Below, in pieces: positions 23,690-36,324 of a DNA stretch of 64,000 nt (within the stretch, counting starts at the first letter, position 1; each line of letters starts with the position of its first letter). The notes under the pieces are model-generated. The model was not told the origin of the DNA, did not search any database, and was given only the letters and a program-made list of their open reading frames with translations. Source of the DNA: Chionis minor (lineage: Eukaryota > Chordata > Aves > Charadriiformes > Chionididae); NCBI GenBank assembly GCA_013398295.1, contig VZSF01000046.1:1387430-1451429 (forward strand). The letters are read 5' to 3'. The position numbers and the translations under genes were made by a program.

Positions 23690-24260
23690 GAGATCATGTA
23701 GAAAGAAAATCTTGACTTTGAAAGGGGAAAAGCCATTTGACCAGCTAACTGCAAAAATAGCCAAGAGAGCTAGGAAAAAACCTATCCAAATATATTCCAA
23801 TATGTATAACTTAGCTCTCTCTTCTCCAATGTTCTTCAAAAGCAAATGCCATGTTGAGTCAACTTGTGACCCAGATGAAATGACATGCATTTGTTTATTT
23901 TACTTATGCTCCTGTTTACAATATGTTGCACTTAGTGGATGTATTATTGCGCATGCTGATGTGTTCCAGCATCAAAATTATTAAAATGCATTTTCATGTT
24001 GGCTGCCCAAACTCTGGCTGAGGAATCTTGTTTCTGGGTATCAGTCACATCAATGAACAAGCTCTGTGCATGTGTGAGTGTGCACTTGCTAACTAAGAAC
24101 TCATTGCTCTGCAAATTAAACCTAATTATGCGTACAGAATAGTGATGAAAGGCTTTCTGCTTTTTATCAGCTACATGATTTTGAGGAGGAGGAGGAGGAG
24201 ATGGGTTTGCTACCCAGGCCAGTTCCAGGAAAGTGTTTTGGTGGACACGATGTTGACATG
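23690..24260. promoter_or_regulatory. A/T-rich element-like segment with GAG repeat
   Basis: Stretches such as ATGCATTTGTTTATTTTACTTATG near 23884 and ATTATTAAAATGCATTTTCATG near 23974 are homeodomain/forkhead-rich and non-repetitive. A (GAG)n microsatellite of about six units lies at 24183-24200. The regulatory role is inference. Confidence 0.3.
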
Positions 24261-25213
24261 TTAACCCTTTGTTTTAAGGTCTATTATTTATAAGGCAACT
24301 GTAAGATACCAGTCCAAGGAATGTTTGGTATGCTCCTTTTCAACCTCTGAACGCACTCTTGTTGCCCCAGACAAGTCTTGCAAGTAGTGAGCATGAATGC
24401 TTTGGTTGATGGTGGGTTTTGTGGGCCGTGGAGATTGCTTGCTGCGCTGCGGCTGGCCATTCCTGCAGTGTGTGTGCTATGCGGCATTGTTCCGGACGCC
24501 TGTTTGGGTGACGTATGCTTCGCAGATGGGGATGCCTTCAAACTGCTTGGGAATCGTCGGCGGCTGTTTGTAAGGCCTTACTTTATTTCATAAGAAGTTA
24601 TTTTCTCACTAGCCACCTGGATGCTTCCCATACAAACTGCACATGCGAGGGTCTATTCATGGTGGCTTACACAATGGATTTCCTTTCCATGAGCATTCTT
24701 GGAAATAAAGCTTTGCCCCCCAAACGTCTGTGAATAACAAGGTTTATGGATTCCATCTAAACAAAGCAATGGTTTTAGTAGCAAGAACATTTGTTGATAT
24801 TGTTGTGCTGCATTTTCCCAGCTCCAGGTTATTTCAGCAGCCCACCAGTGGCTCCAGCTTTTGTTTGAGTGTTAGCACATATGTACAAAAGGGTTGGCTC
24901 GGGAGAAGGTTGCGGGATGGAGACCAGAGCACTGGATTGTTTTATTGCAGGAATTGGATTAACTCATATGAGCTCATTCTCTGCTCTTCATTGCATTGTG
25001 TTTGGCAGTTCCTGCAGCATGATTGCATCTAGGTTAAGTGGCATTGTTCTGGAGTCCGGCAGGGAACAATTCTGTATTGACTAAGCATGGGGGAGGGACA
25101 AGATGATCTCATGAGTTTTCACCATTTTTGGTACCTGTGCTTCACTTGTGTGCCCATTCTTTTATCTTTCTTCTCTGCCCCAAGGTGATATTCTCCGTGC
25201 GCAGCAGATGGGT
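24261..25213. other. Unique sequence, no gene seen
   Basis: A/T-leaning unique DNA. The segment near 24940-25080 has a mildly element-like texture. Frames are up to 100 codons and featureless. Confidence 0.5.
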
Positions 25214-25462
25214 TTGCTCCATGAAGCAGTGCAGTTTGGAACCTGTGTGATCAACCAGGCTGGTGCATCAGGCAGAATGACTTGCCCTCCATTAACACTG
25301 GCCAGGAGAGACGCTCATCCCATCTACAGGCCTGCTTTAAACAAGGGAAGGACCTGACTTGCCTAGGCATCAACGCTTGTACTTGTCAACATTAGCTCTC
25401 CTGCTTCCCACCACCTCCGTTGGGTGCTGCTCTCCTGAAGAGAGGTTGTGGGAAAAGCCACA
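25214..25462 (+). repeat. Direct repeat unit, copy A
   Basis: This roughly 249-bp unit starts TTGCTCCATGAAGCAG and ends GGGAAAAGCCACA. It reappears at 26567-26825 in the same orientation with about 19 substitutions and one 11-bp indel (absent here), about 92% identity by eye. The edges are sharp and the flanks are unrelated. A frame is open through most of copy A, but nearly all early differences between the copies would be amino-acid-changing, which argues against coding. It is either a local dispersed duplication or two copies of an unrecognised repeat family. Confidence 0.93.
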
Positions 25463-26566
25463 GTGCACCAGTGCAGAAAAGCCTCTGGCTGTGCCAAGTA
25501 TCACACAGAACTTGGAGGACTGCATCGCTCAGGGTCACTGAGGTCTGTATGAGCGTCTGCTGAGCAGAGCTTATGCTGTACGAGCTGCCCTAGGAGTGCA
25601 CTCAGAGCATTATGAATTTGGACTTCCGTGGAGAAAAAAGGACTGCCCGGACCAACAAAGGTGTTTGGAGAGCTAACGTCAAAGCAAGCCAGTTTCTGAC
25701 ACTATGAAACGCTGGGTGTTGCCGGGTCTTGCTTTCTTTGCTATCAACACCCAAGCACTCTCCTTTAAAAGCCTTCATTGGTTAACAGCAAAATGCAGCT
25801 TTCACTGAACATGTTGACCATGCGTCATAGATCTGAGTACAGATCAGGCAAAAAGACTTGGTTAAAGGCCAGGAAAAATCTGCCTTGAAGAGGAAAAGTA
25901 GGGAAGCTTATTTTTAACTTGGAGGTGAAAGGAACTACAAGATCTCATTTTTTTTTTCTCTCCTCCTTGGAAAAGCTTCTTAACCTCAATGGTGAGACTT
26001 TGTAGGAGAAAGAACGTAGGATGGAAGAGAGACCTTCATATATCACTCTTCCGAAAGCAGTGTAGGGTTTCCCCCAAAGACCCAGAGGAGATTCCACACG
26101 TGACTTGTGGCTGTTGCTCTGTCATCTTGGTTGCCCTTTTTGTGTTGAATGGGAACATCTTTAGCTCTCATTAGGTGGATGTTATGGAGGAGCTGACAGG
26201 CGACGGTCCTGGGACAAGTGGGATAGGTGCGGGTCTGGCAAAGGATGTGGATTCACTGTGTGAATACCTGAGCTGTTTATATGTACTCAAAGACTGCTCA
26301 AGCTGCAGGAGGGGAGAAATACCCCAAGGTTTGCCAGTGGCATGGCAGACTCTGATCATCTGCCTGTTATGATGATCTGGAGGCTGTGACCTGCACCCAC
26401 CACCCCAGTGGGACCTGCAGAACTTGGGCCTCTGCAGCTTTGAAGCACATAAGCTTTTCACTGAATCTTTTGGTCACAAAAGAGATGAAATAAGCAGGAG
26501 TGTTTCTGTTTGACTTAGATGGAGGCAGCTGTTGAAGGCAGATAGGCTCTTCCAGTCCTTCTGAAA
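25463..26566. other. Spacer between the direct repeat copies
   Basis: About 1.1 kb of unique DNA with a 10-T run near 25949-25958 and no recognisable gene. No sequence typical of a transposon interior was noted. Confidence 0.6.
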
Positions 26567-26825
26567 TTGCTCCATGAAACAGTGCAGTTTGGAGCCTGTG
26601 TGCTCAACGAGGCTACTGCATCAGGCAGAATAACTTGCCCTCCATTAACACTGGCCAGGAGAGACGCTTGTCCCGTCAGGCACTGGGTTACAGGCCTGCT
26701 TTAAACAAGTGAAGGACCTGACTTGCCTAGCCATCAATGCTTGTACTTGTCAGCATTAGCTCTCCTGCTTCCCACCACCTCCACTGAGTGCTGCTCTCCT
26801 GAAGAGAGGTTATGGGAAAAGCCAT
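26567..26825 (+). repeat. Direct repeat unit, copy B
   Basis: Second copy of the unit at 25214-25462, about 259 bp. It carries the extra 11 bp AGGCACTGGGT near 26673, next to a short CAGGC microhomology. That insertion shifts any reading frame relative to copy A. A 9-kb-free gap of about 1.1 kb separates the copies. Confidence 0.93.
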
Positions 26826-26828
26826 AGG

Positions 26829-26851
26829 AAGTTCTTTAATAGGAAGAACTT
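26829..26851. repeat. 8-bp-arm inverted repeat beside copy B
   Basis: AAGTTCTT and AAGAACTT flank a 7-base centre TAATAGG. It begins four bases after the end of copy B and has no counterpart after copy A. Confidence 0.85.
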
Positions 26852-28181
26852 TGTTTGCCAGCAGGACCTCCTTCCTCCATCTCAATTTCTGTCTGTCAGC
26901 ATCTCTTTCTGTGCAAATCACAGTTCAGAAGCAACCAGAGTTGCTTCATCCCTGTCACACAGATTTTATTTTATCATTGTCATGTTTTATGCAGTACTTC
27001 CTACACACCTGTGACAGTCAGCATCTAGGTGACATGTGGTGCATGCCGGGCTCTGGGAGGGCTCTGGGAGAGGTCCCTCTCCTGCTGCCAGCTGCTGGAT
27101 AGGAGTTTGCACAGGTCTCCCCGCAGCAGTGTTTTGTGAATCTGCGCTTGTGCAGCCTGTGTGCAGGTCAGATAAACATGCTCGTGGGTCAGAAGCAGCA
27201 AAGGTCCCTCTGGGAGCTGTTTGAATGACACAAAGCAGGGTGAACATGAAAAATGGCAAGTCATGCCTGCCATTACTGGTTTGGGCTATTCTAAGAGGAG
27301 CTGGGTGGCAAAATTCTGTCCTGCGGCAATTTTGGAAAGGTTTTTACTTTCTGCTATGGCAGTGGCAAGCTCGAAGGATGTACCGTCTTGCCTGTTATAG
27401 GAAACTACAGATGCAACTTCTCATGCATTCACAGAGGCTTATCTGGCTGGTGTTTAGCTAAAGGCATCGAAATACTACTGAAAGGAGACCAGCGTCGTTT
27501 CCATGGTCCAGTGAAGGAAACTGAGGCACCAAGTGATGAAGTGATGCATTCAAGGCCAGCTGAAGACCAGCTGCGACTCAAGCATTAGGTGCACATACTC
27601 TTCCCAGCCTGGCCCCCCATAGCCTCACGCAGCAAACCCCAGCACTCCTCCCCTGCTCGGAGAGATGGGCAGGGAGCTGGGCTTGTCAGAGGCATTCCTG
27701 CAGAAAGGGAGAGGCAGGTGTCCTCGGGGTTGAGTACAAAAAACACCCTGGCAATGAGCATAGGTGCTGTTGCACAGGCATGTCAGAGAAAAGGCTGTTT
27801 GTGCCAAATACATTGGAGAAACTGTTTTGGAATGGTTCATTGGTGTGATGACATGACCTCAAAATAGTGTCAGGAGCAGAGGAACTGTAGCAATATGCTG
27901 GGGATGTGCCAGGTGTCTGCGTTAGAGAGGAGGGTGATAGATTAGGAAGGAACACGGGTGCATTTACTCCTCCACATTTTTCCCCAAATCTCTTTAAGAA
28001 AATCCTGCGGGAGAGGACACTGTTTCCCAGCCACGGATGTTTTTCATGACCCCACTAAGGCAAGGTAGGGTTGTACTGCCACTGGGGGAGCACGACAGAA
28101 ATGCTGTTCTCCATGGGGGCTCCCTCATCTCTGGTGGGCATTGCAAGGTGGATGGAAGATACTGGATGGGAGATGTGACCT
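26852..28181. other. Unique sequence with a small tandem unit
   Basis: GGCTCTGGGAG is tandemly repeated at 27049-27070. No gene seen. Frames up to about 100 codons overlap on both strands. Confidence 0.6.
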
Positions 28182-28937
28182 TTGGATTATAGGGAGATTG
28201 AAGAAGTAGGTGAATCCTGGGAACTTTGGGAGATTTCCAACCCCTTTCCTGACTGCTCAGGTGGGATCAAGACACGCTGTGGCTGTGGGCGAAGGGAAGG
28301 CCTGTGCAGCTACCCAGTAGCCCAGCCTTGGGCACACCAGTGCCCTTCCTGTGATGGGGCAACGTGGCTAGAGGAAGGAGCGCGGTTTAGAGGTTGCAGC
28401 CCCCCCTGCCTTCCTTCTATAAGTTCTCCCCAACCACTCCGCTCATGCACAAATGCACGGTCCTCAGTGGCTGCAGCTGCACTGAGAGATCCAGACAAAT
28501 CTGATAATAGGGTGGTAAGGGGGAAAAAAAGAAACCCAGGAATGAAAAAAGCCCTCTGTCACATGTGGGTTGTTTTCAAAGGGTGGCATTGCTGTTTTCC
28601 CAGGCAACAGCAGGCTGCGAGGCGACTTGGGTGGGCAGGTGACCAGGAGAAGTGGAGAGCTACCAGCTCCAGCCGAGATGGGGATGCTGCCTGCAATAAA
28701 CAGAAAGCTGTAAGAGGAGGGAGGGACTGCGGAGAGGGAGCTGGAGAGATCTCCATGGAGACATTTAACCTGCTGAAACGGGTGCCCTCAGGAATTGGCA
28801 CTGACCAGGTCCTTAGGAAGAAAAGCGCCTGGCATGGGCATGGCAGGATCCTCGCTGCACACACCGCCCGAAGTGAGGTGGAGCTTTCCAGGCCTGCTAT
28901 TCAGCACACAAGAAAAATGGCAGTGAAACGACATTAA
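28182..28937. other. Long chance open frame region, not called as a gene
   Basis: A 251-codon plus-strand frame begins with ATG near 28182. Its translation is rich in Cys, Trp, Gly and Arg without a domain, repeat or membrane pattern that I recognise. Minus-strand frames are open opposite it, and no upstream promoter-like or splice context singles it out. It could be part of a lncRNA or UTR, but coding is unlikely. Confidence 0.5.
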
Positions 28938-31900
28938 GGTTGGGACCCATGCCGTAGAAAGCCAAGAAATTAAAAAAGTGCAGGCCAGCTGGCTGCTCTC
29001 AGCAAGGCGCCCGAAGCCCCAAGAGGAAGGGGAGTGGGCAGAGGAGAGGGAGAGGAGGGAGAGGGTACTGCCTTTCCCTGGGCTGGCAGTGCAGTGGCTT
29101 TCCTTGTCTCCCAGGGTGGCAGAAAGTACCCCCTGCATTTAAACTTACTATTATTATTTTGGAGAAGTACTTGAGAGTGTGAGAGATGTGAGAATAGAGA
29201 AAGAGACCTTACTGAAGGGTAAAGGACTAGATGGTGATTTTGTGATTCACCCTGAGGAAGGGACAGGACCTCAACCTCTGCCTGGGGATATGGGCAAGAT
29301 CACTGCCTGCTCCCTGCCTGCTCTGCGCCCCTGGGGAAGGCTTGGACTAATACCTGTGGCTGAGCTCTGATGGCTTTGCTTCATGGCACTGAAGTTGAAG
29401 TTCCTCCCTCCCTTTCCAGCCCCAGGGAAAGTGTGGATGTGTGCCCTGGCGTGCATTTCACCCATTCATGTTTTGGGTTCATCCTCTGCCACTATTGCGC
29501 CTGAGCATCCTGTAGCCATTGTGCTCTGCGAAGGGGAGAGGTGACTGAGGCTGTGGTGGTGCAAGGGCAAGACTCAGGCTGTTTAATTTAGGGTCTCAGA
29601 GGGTATCTGCACAGTGAGAAGACCAGACTCTTGACCCCAAGCTTACTCACAGCAGGTACACCCACCATCATTGGGTTCAGATATTCACTTTTCCTGAGGG
29701 AAGTGGGGGATGCTACTAGCTACTCCTCCTTTCCAAGCTGCAGTGCTCTCCCAGACGAAGCCCAAGACTCATGGCATTTGAAGCGGACGAGACACGGGGC
29801 GGCTGTACTCAATAAGCCGCGGTGCTTGTCTGGCAGGCACACATCTGAGCTGTGCTGCACTAGCACTTGGGATCATCCTGCTTGAAGGAGGAAGGGACGG
29901 AGGGATGCAAGGTTGCAGTTTTCATTTGATGTCATGCAGAAGGGTGAAGGCAGCCAGCCCTTTTACCTTCTTTTCCTGGAGCAGAAGGGTCAGCAATGCA
30001 TACAATGAAGCGATGGTATGGGTTGTGCTCATGGGCCAAGTGCTGCGTCACACGGAGATGGAAACCACCGAATCCACCTAGCATAAACAAAGGAAATGGG
30101 GAAGTGATTTACTGTAAAATTAATATGAATGTGATCCATCTCAAAAGGGAAATGCATGGACCACACTTCAGGGTTTGGGAGGGGTCAAGAAGGCAGAAGG
30201 GGCAGTAGGCTGGAGAGAAAGGTTTGCTCTGTAGCCTTGAGCTGGACTCATCCAGTGCTGTCGTGCCCTCGGGTCTCTCTTCCCAGGAATGGCGCAGCAA
30301 GCCGAGGAGGACAGCCCTGAGGAAAGGTGGCTTTGCTTCACGTCCTGAAGGTGTCATTGGGCTCTGCCTCTGTAAGTGAAGTGGAGAGGACATGCTTCTT
30401 TCCCCTCAAGATACATTTTTTAACCGTTTCGATGACCTCCTGGTATCAGTGAAAGGGACACTTATGGCCTTTCTCGGGGGACACTGCTGGTGGAAAAGAC
30501 ACCTCTGTGGTGTCAGTCCTTGCTTGCCTTCCTCCTGGGCACACGGCACAGGGGAGCTGGTTTGGGAGCATGATCTTGTCATGTGGGGATACAAGAGCCA
30601 AGGGGGCAGCTGGCTGCCTCATGAAACTGGCCGACCAGAACAGGAGTCATTTCCCTTTTCCCATATTCCCTGCAGGAAGCAGCGGGGTGTCAGCAGGTTG
30701 CATGAGGTTAAACAGTCACATCTGAAGTGTTTCTCTGCTGTGGCGTGTCTAAACCTCTGCAGCCCCGTGCCTGGCTCTGCACACTGGCTGTTGCCAATAG
30801 GGGTGTGAAGAAAAGCAAAATACACAGAGGAAAAAGCAGTAAAAATGATAAGGGAGCTCCAGGGACAGACACTGCCTGACTCTCCTCTTTCATCCACCAA
30901 TTTACTTCTCCTGTGTCAGGCAAACTTTCTCCAGATTTATTCCAGCAGAAGTCAAAAGGGGAGTGAAGCCATGAGAGAGACAATTACAATAATTAATTAT
31001 AATTTGTGTACTTTGCTGTTAGCTTGGCTAAATGATGTGTAAGTATAGACTGGACTGTTTGCAAGATTGCTAAGAGGATGTGTTGAGATGGGTGATGAAG
31101 GTTAACACTTCATCCTGACATCTGACATGCAATGTATTGGACAATTTCAAAAGGAGAAAGTTGTTGGTGTCATTTAAAACTGCTCTGGTGGAAATATGAA
31201 AAACTAGTGTCCAAAGAAGTCCTACTGGGTTGAGACTAAGCTACTTCTTCTAAAGATATTTTCTGTCTCTAATTTATAAAATTCTTGGTAGCAGGAGGTA
31301 ATTGAAAGAGTGGACATTTGTTCAAAGGTGAATCAGACAGATTAAAATCAGCGAGGAACTGGGAGTAATACTCAGACCAGCCATTTATGTCCTTTTTATG
31401 CTTTTAAAAGGAGACTCTGGCTCTTCGTCATCCTTCTCTTTGCATTTCTCCCACTCCCACCATCCAAACTCCACTCCTTAGAGCAGCCCTCAGCAGCACT
31501 CCTGCCACACAGAAACTTGCAGGTCAAGATAAAATACACACATACACACACACAAAAACACCAAAACCCAAGTCCTTTTGTTGCTTTGGTAATGCCTGTG
31601 GCTAGAAGACAATCAAATCTCACCCTTCAAGGCACCTGCTGACCAGAAGAATATTGCTTCCCAAACCAGCCATGACACAGCAACAAAGCCCACAAAGTAC
31701 TTCCCAAGAGAGTTTTCCTCTGAGTCCCAGGTCTGTCAGGCGCGGGACCCCAGCGCTAGCAGAGAGATGCTCTGAACAGAAGTAGCAGTGGGAGCTGTGC
31801 CCAAGGACTAGAATGGCTTTTGGAGGGCATTAGTCTTGACAGTCATATTATGTAGCCCAGATGTCCCCTGATTTTCAAATGTTATCTTCAAAATTTCCAA

Positions 31901-33084
31901 CACATCTTCATTCTTACCACCATGACAGCTCCTGAGGCTCTTCCCCTTTGGCCTATTATGAAGAAAAGCTCCGTAGGGGGGAGCAGAGAGAGATGAAAAC
32001 ATGGCCAACTTTGGAAGGATAGACTATTTCATGAGCAGATCCAAAGCAAGCGCAGTAGGTCACTGGTTCAGTGGAAAGGCGTGACTCAGGAGATGTGATC
32101 AGCAGTTATCCGAGTTACTGATTTGCATTTCCTGATGAGGAGTCACTTTTCTGAGCTCTGGCACTGCATATAATCTTTAAATTGAGAAAGTTATATTAAC
32201 TAAATGATTAATAGATCAAAAATTTTTTACATTATTTTTCACACAATATTTCTTTTATGAATCAATGCCAGCTACCAATGCAAGCACAACTTCTTCTGAA
32301 AATGCTGGATAAATGCCTGCTCTTATTGGTTTTCCACACAGCTGGAAAAAATTCCTTGAGTGGAAAAGTCCCTGGGCAGACAGCATATATCAAAAAAGAC
32401 CCCCTGTGGATGCTGTAAGAGCATGCACATCTTCAGAGCCTTTCCTAGAAGCAGATTGGACCTGGGGAAGGTACATGTATGGGGGATCTGGCTCTGCATC
32501 ACTTGCCCAGAGGGGCTCAGCAAAGGCTGGGACAGAGCCAGGCTGGTCTTTGCTGAAAAATAAGAGCTGCCCACAAGTGGCTGGGCATTGTGTTCACAGA
32601 GGACCTTCCGCTGAAGGCACTACTTCTCTTGAATGACATCTCCTTTGGTGCTTTGGAGGCAACCTGCTCCCTACCCAAAAAGTCTCCGTTGAGCTGCATG
32701 AGGTCGTGCTGGAGTCCCCTGGGATCATCCATGTCAGGACTTTACTTTCCAGTAGGCTTGTCCCTGTGCACCATCCTGCATCCATGCGGAGAAGGTGGCA
32801 TCACAGATGTGTGCTTGTTGTGTGCAACACAGAGGGGTGGGTGAGCCGGTCTTGGGGTCACCATCCCTGCTCTGAGCTGCGCAGCTGGGGCCACAGGATG
32901 GATGTGCACTGCACTGGGAAACAGCGGGATCTGCCATGACTCTTCTTGGGCAACGAGGGAGATGCAATGAGTCACGAGTCTGGATCTGATTCATGTCCTG
33001 CCCTGGGAGATGCTGGCTGTGGGCTCCCCATACTCAAGCTGTAGGGAATTGCTTCCGCCAGGTAGAGTGATTCACACAAGCCCC
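28938..33084. other. Unique sequence, no gene seen
   Basis: Mixed GC. A short CA-rich microsatellite lies at about 31533-31556 (CACACATACACACACACA). The longest frame is 138 codons (30392-30808 plus), opposed by minus-strand frames. Nothing recognisable otherwise. Confidence 0.55.
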
Positions 33085-33124
33085 ATTTTTTATTCTTTTT
33101 ATTCTTTTTATTTTTTTTTAATTT
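33085..33124 (+). repeat. T-rich (ATTCTTTTT)n repeat
   Basis: Two ATTCTTTTT units and a longer T-run in succession form low-complexity sequence. Confidence 0.9.
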
Positions 33125-33229
33125 TCACCCTCTTCTTTATTTTCAGTGTCTCCACAGTACCAGAAATAGTTTTGTTGAAGCATTTTGGTAGCTCCCTGAC
33201 CCAAAGAGGCTTGAAGCAAAATCTGCTTT

Positions 33230-33830
33230 ACTAGTTCAAAATAAACCCATTGCTTCTGAGGCACAGGGGAATAGATGGGAGAGGCTATCTTTAGTAGTCT
33301 TAATGTATTGTAGTGTTGTAGTGGTTTTGTTCATTTAAATGTAATTTGGCATTAAATATAATTTCTGCACATAGTGTGGAAAAAATGGACGCTAGGATCC
33401 TTTTTCAGTACAGAGAACCTTAGATTAATTGACCCAAAATTGTTGCTTGCAAATAATCTTTTATTTCCAGACCATCATATTTTCTAAAAATATACACAGG
33501 GCCCTGTGACAAATTGTAATGGTTCCAGAATAGCTCTTGTAATGAAGCTGAGGCAGTCTGTTGAGCAGATCAACTATTTCATCAGCCTGTGTTTATATTA
33601 TAAGAAAGAAACTACACTGTAGCACAATAAATTCACCATCTGGTCACTTACCGCTCTACTGCTCTATATTATATTACTGGTTTAGACCATGATAGTGGGA
33701 TTCGTCCCTTTTATATTTAGCAGATAGGTGTTTAGTCTATGTCAGTTGTCTATGCTTCCTGGTAGGCCATGGTGGCATCTTCAAATAGCAGTTTAACCTC
33801 TCATCCCCCCACTAACACTATTTATCTTGA
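33230..33830. promoter_or_regulatory. A/T-rich element-like segment
   Basis: About 600 bp of A/T-rich unique DNA with few open frames, containing GTTCATTTAAATGTAATTTGGC near 33330, TTAGATTAATTGACCC near 33420 and TTTATATTATAAG near 33592. It resembles a conserved non-coding element or ordinary A/T-rich intron. No alignment was available to decide. Confidence 0.3.
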
Positions 33831-36324
33831 ATGGGATGAATTATCCTTTGGAAACACCTCTCTTTCTCTCTCCATTGACTTTAGAGAGTGCAAAGATGAC
33901 TGGCCTGGAGCAGCTGACGAGGTGGTAAATGGGCTTGGGCTGTATTGACATCTCCTCTGGTTCTGCGTGCAGTGAATATGAATATGTGAATGTGAATCTG
34001 TCTGTTCGTATCTGCAGAGAAGGGTGCTTTAAATTCGCCCAGCCAGGCTTAGAGCATCAAAACTGGAAGCTTATAGCTAGCAACCTAAAGGCTTTACTTA
34101 GATATTAAAATAAGAGCCTGGCTCTCAAACACAGTAGAAAGATTCTCAGTGATTTCTGGCTGGGTTCCCCCCATTTCCAGGGGTCCTGTGCACTCACAGT
34201 TCAGCTGCTAGTGGGGTGGGTTGCCTGAATAAGTATTATGGATGAAGGAGTCTGGACTTGGCCCCATTGTAGAGTCATTTCCTGGCAGTTTTCCTTTCGT
34301 TGTGTCTCTCACAACGCTGAATATCTCCTCAATTTTCTATATTTACTTTCCTTCCCTCCTTTTGTGGAGTGCATTGTACAAGCCCCTGGTTATGACAATG
34401 TCCTTTTTTTTCAGGAAATGCTCTGAACATCATAGCAGAGCAGTTGATGTTCGGCGTGGTGAGATCATTTCACGAGAAAGGTTTTGCCACACGTGCAAGG
34501 TTTGTTTTGCCTGGGGAGGGGTGGCCAGGTCTGGGAGACCGAGTACACATGGAACTACTGGTGAAACCTGTGCAGTACTGAAGTCTCCTCAGTAGGAGGA
34601 GTGAGCAGAGTTCCTCAAGAAGCAGATGGAGTCGATGCATTCCCCAGGAGCATGTGGTATGGAAAATCAGATTACCTGGAAAGCACAGCTCACAGAGCAC
34701 AGGCAGTTTGTGCTCTGCATGCAGTCATGCTCCTGCCCACCAGGAAACAGTTGTCTTAGTAAAATACAGTGATCAAGATAAGTTTTCTTAAGACATCTGA
34801 GTTTGATTCTTGCTTTCTGTCACAGTGGCCATTTAAACAACAACATGACTTGGCAATATTCTTGTTCTTTAAAATCAGTAAAAGTAAGGATGTGAACATT
34901 GGGTTCACAAGTATGGCCACTAGGGATCTTGTCTTCTGCATTCAGAAAGGTTCTCTTAAGGCAAAACTAATAGGGGAAACATGTGGTGTTCAAGACTGGC
35001 CATAACACGGAGGTTACTGAGCACATGTGGCCCATCAAGAAAGGTCCCTGTCCTCCATGGGCCATTTGTGGGAAAGCCCCACCAGACTGTGACCTCTGCT
35101 TCCCTCCATGCATTCACTCTGCCCATGCTGGCCTCTCGGTTCCTAGCTCTGTCAGTAGCACGCAGGCTTTCAGGGCAGTTTAAACAAGCCATTAAATTAT
35201 ACAGGCCATTAAAAATGCAGAATTTGCTTTGGCGGTGGTTCTCACCCAGCCCACAGTTTCCATGAAAGGAAACTTCTGGTTTTATCAAACTGGTGCTTGT
35301 CCTGCAAAGCACCATGCAAGGGTGATCAGCCCCACGGGCTGGTTTTCCCAACAACGAACAAGGCAAACACACAGACAGATCAATGTGGAGGTATGGGAGC
35401 ATGTATTAAACCTTGACTAGGTTGAATGGTGCATTTAATAAGACTTACTAGAGAGTAACACATTACCTCCTGCCACTGAGGCAGGCAGAAACTGTTCTTT
35501 CTTGTTTCAGCAGTCTAAAACACTACGTCTGCGGTTGCACATACTTTTCAAAATTTCAAAATTTTCAAAATTTCATTTTTGGTCCATAGTTTTTATCTGA
35601 GCCCATCTGCCCAAATTTGCAGAACCTGGATCCTCACCCAAGGAGGCACATCCCATTAGCCGTCCTGGGAGCTGTGGTCACGTAGCATGGGACAGAGCTG
35701 CCAGCAACACCTAACATGAGGCTTTGACTGGCAGAACCCGTTGCTTTCAAGTTATAGCTAAAATAAATATATTATGATGAAGCTAAACAACAACAAAGCC
35801 AGCTTCTAATGCAGCTGAAAACAAAACCAAGCCAACCCATTTTAGAGAAACCCAGAGTAAGATACAGCCTTATTTGTCTCTGGGTTTTCCATCTGGATCA
35901 GAGAACAGAGCTGAAATGTTGCTTCTCTATGAGAAACTGTGCCTTCCTCTGCACCCCCAACAACAGCAAAGCGAACAATGCTTTGCATTTGTTGCCAAAT
36001 CCTATTGTAGCGTGGTTTATTCTTGTCTCTGTGAATGCACTGGCCTTCTCCATACTTCCGCAGTGCAAGTTCCCTCTGCTAACAATGGCACCAGCACTGC
36101 TGCAGGCTGCCCACCAGCAGATTAGCACCCTGACATCTCATTTCTTGTGAGCAAGACTCAATGTGATGATGCAATAAAAATGTAGCTGTCTGATGTAGGG
36201 AGCCCGAGGTCTCTCGACTGCATCTTCTCCTGCACTGGTGCACACTGGTCCAGGAAAGCCGAGCGCAGGTGCTGTCCTGTGGCATCACCACTGAGAACCC
36301 CTTGGTGTGGATGTGGGTGACCAG
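33831..36324. other. Unique sequence with a short CAAAATTT repeat
   Basis: CAAAATTT is repeated three times at 35549-35573. Frames of up to 148 codons (34956-35402 minus) are opposed by open plus frames. No gene called. Confidence 0.55.

Noticed and set aside
28182..28937. 251-codon plus-strand frame
   Set aside because: No recognisable domain or splice support, opposing frames are also open, and composition is unremarkable for chance.
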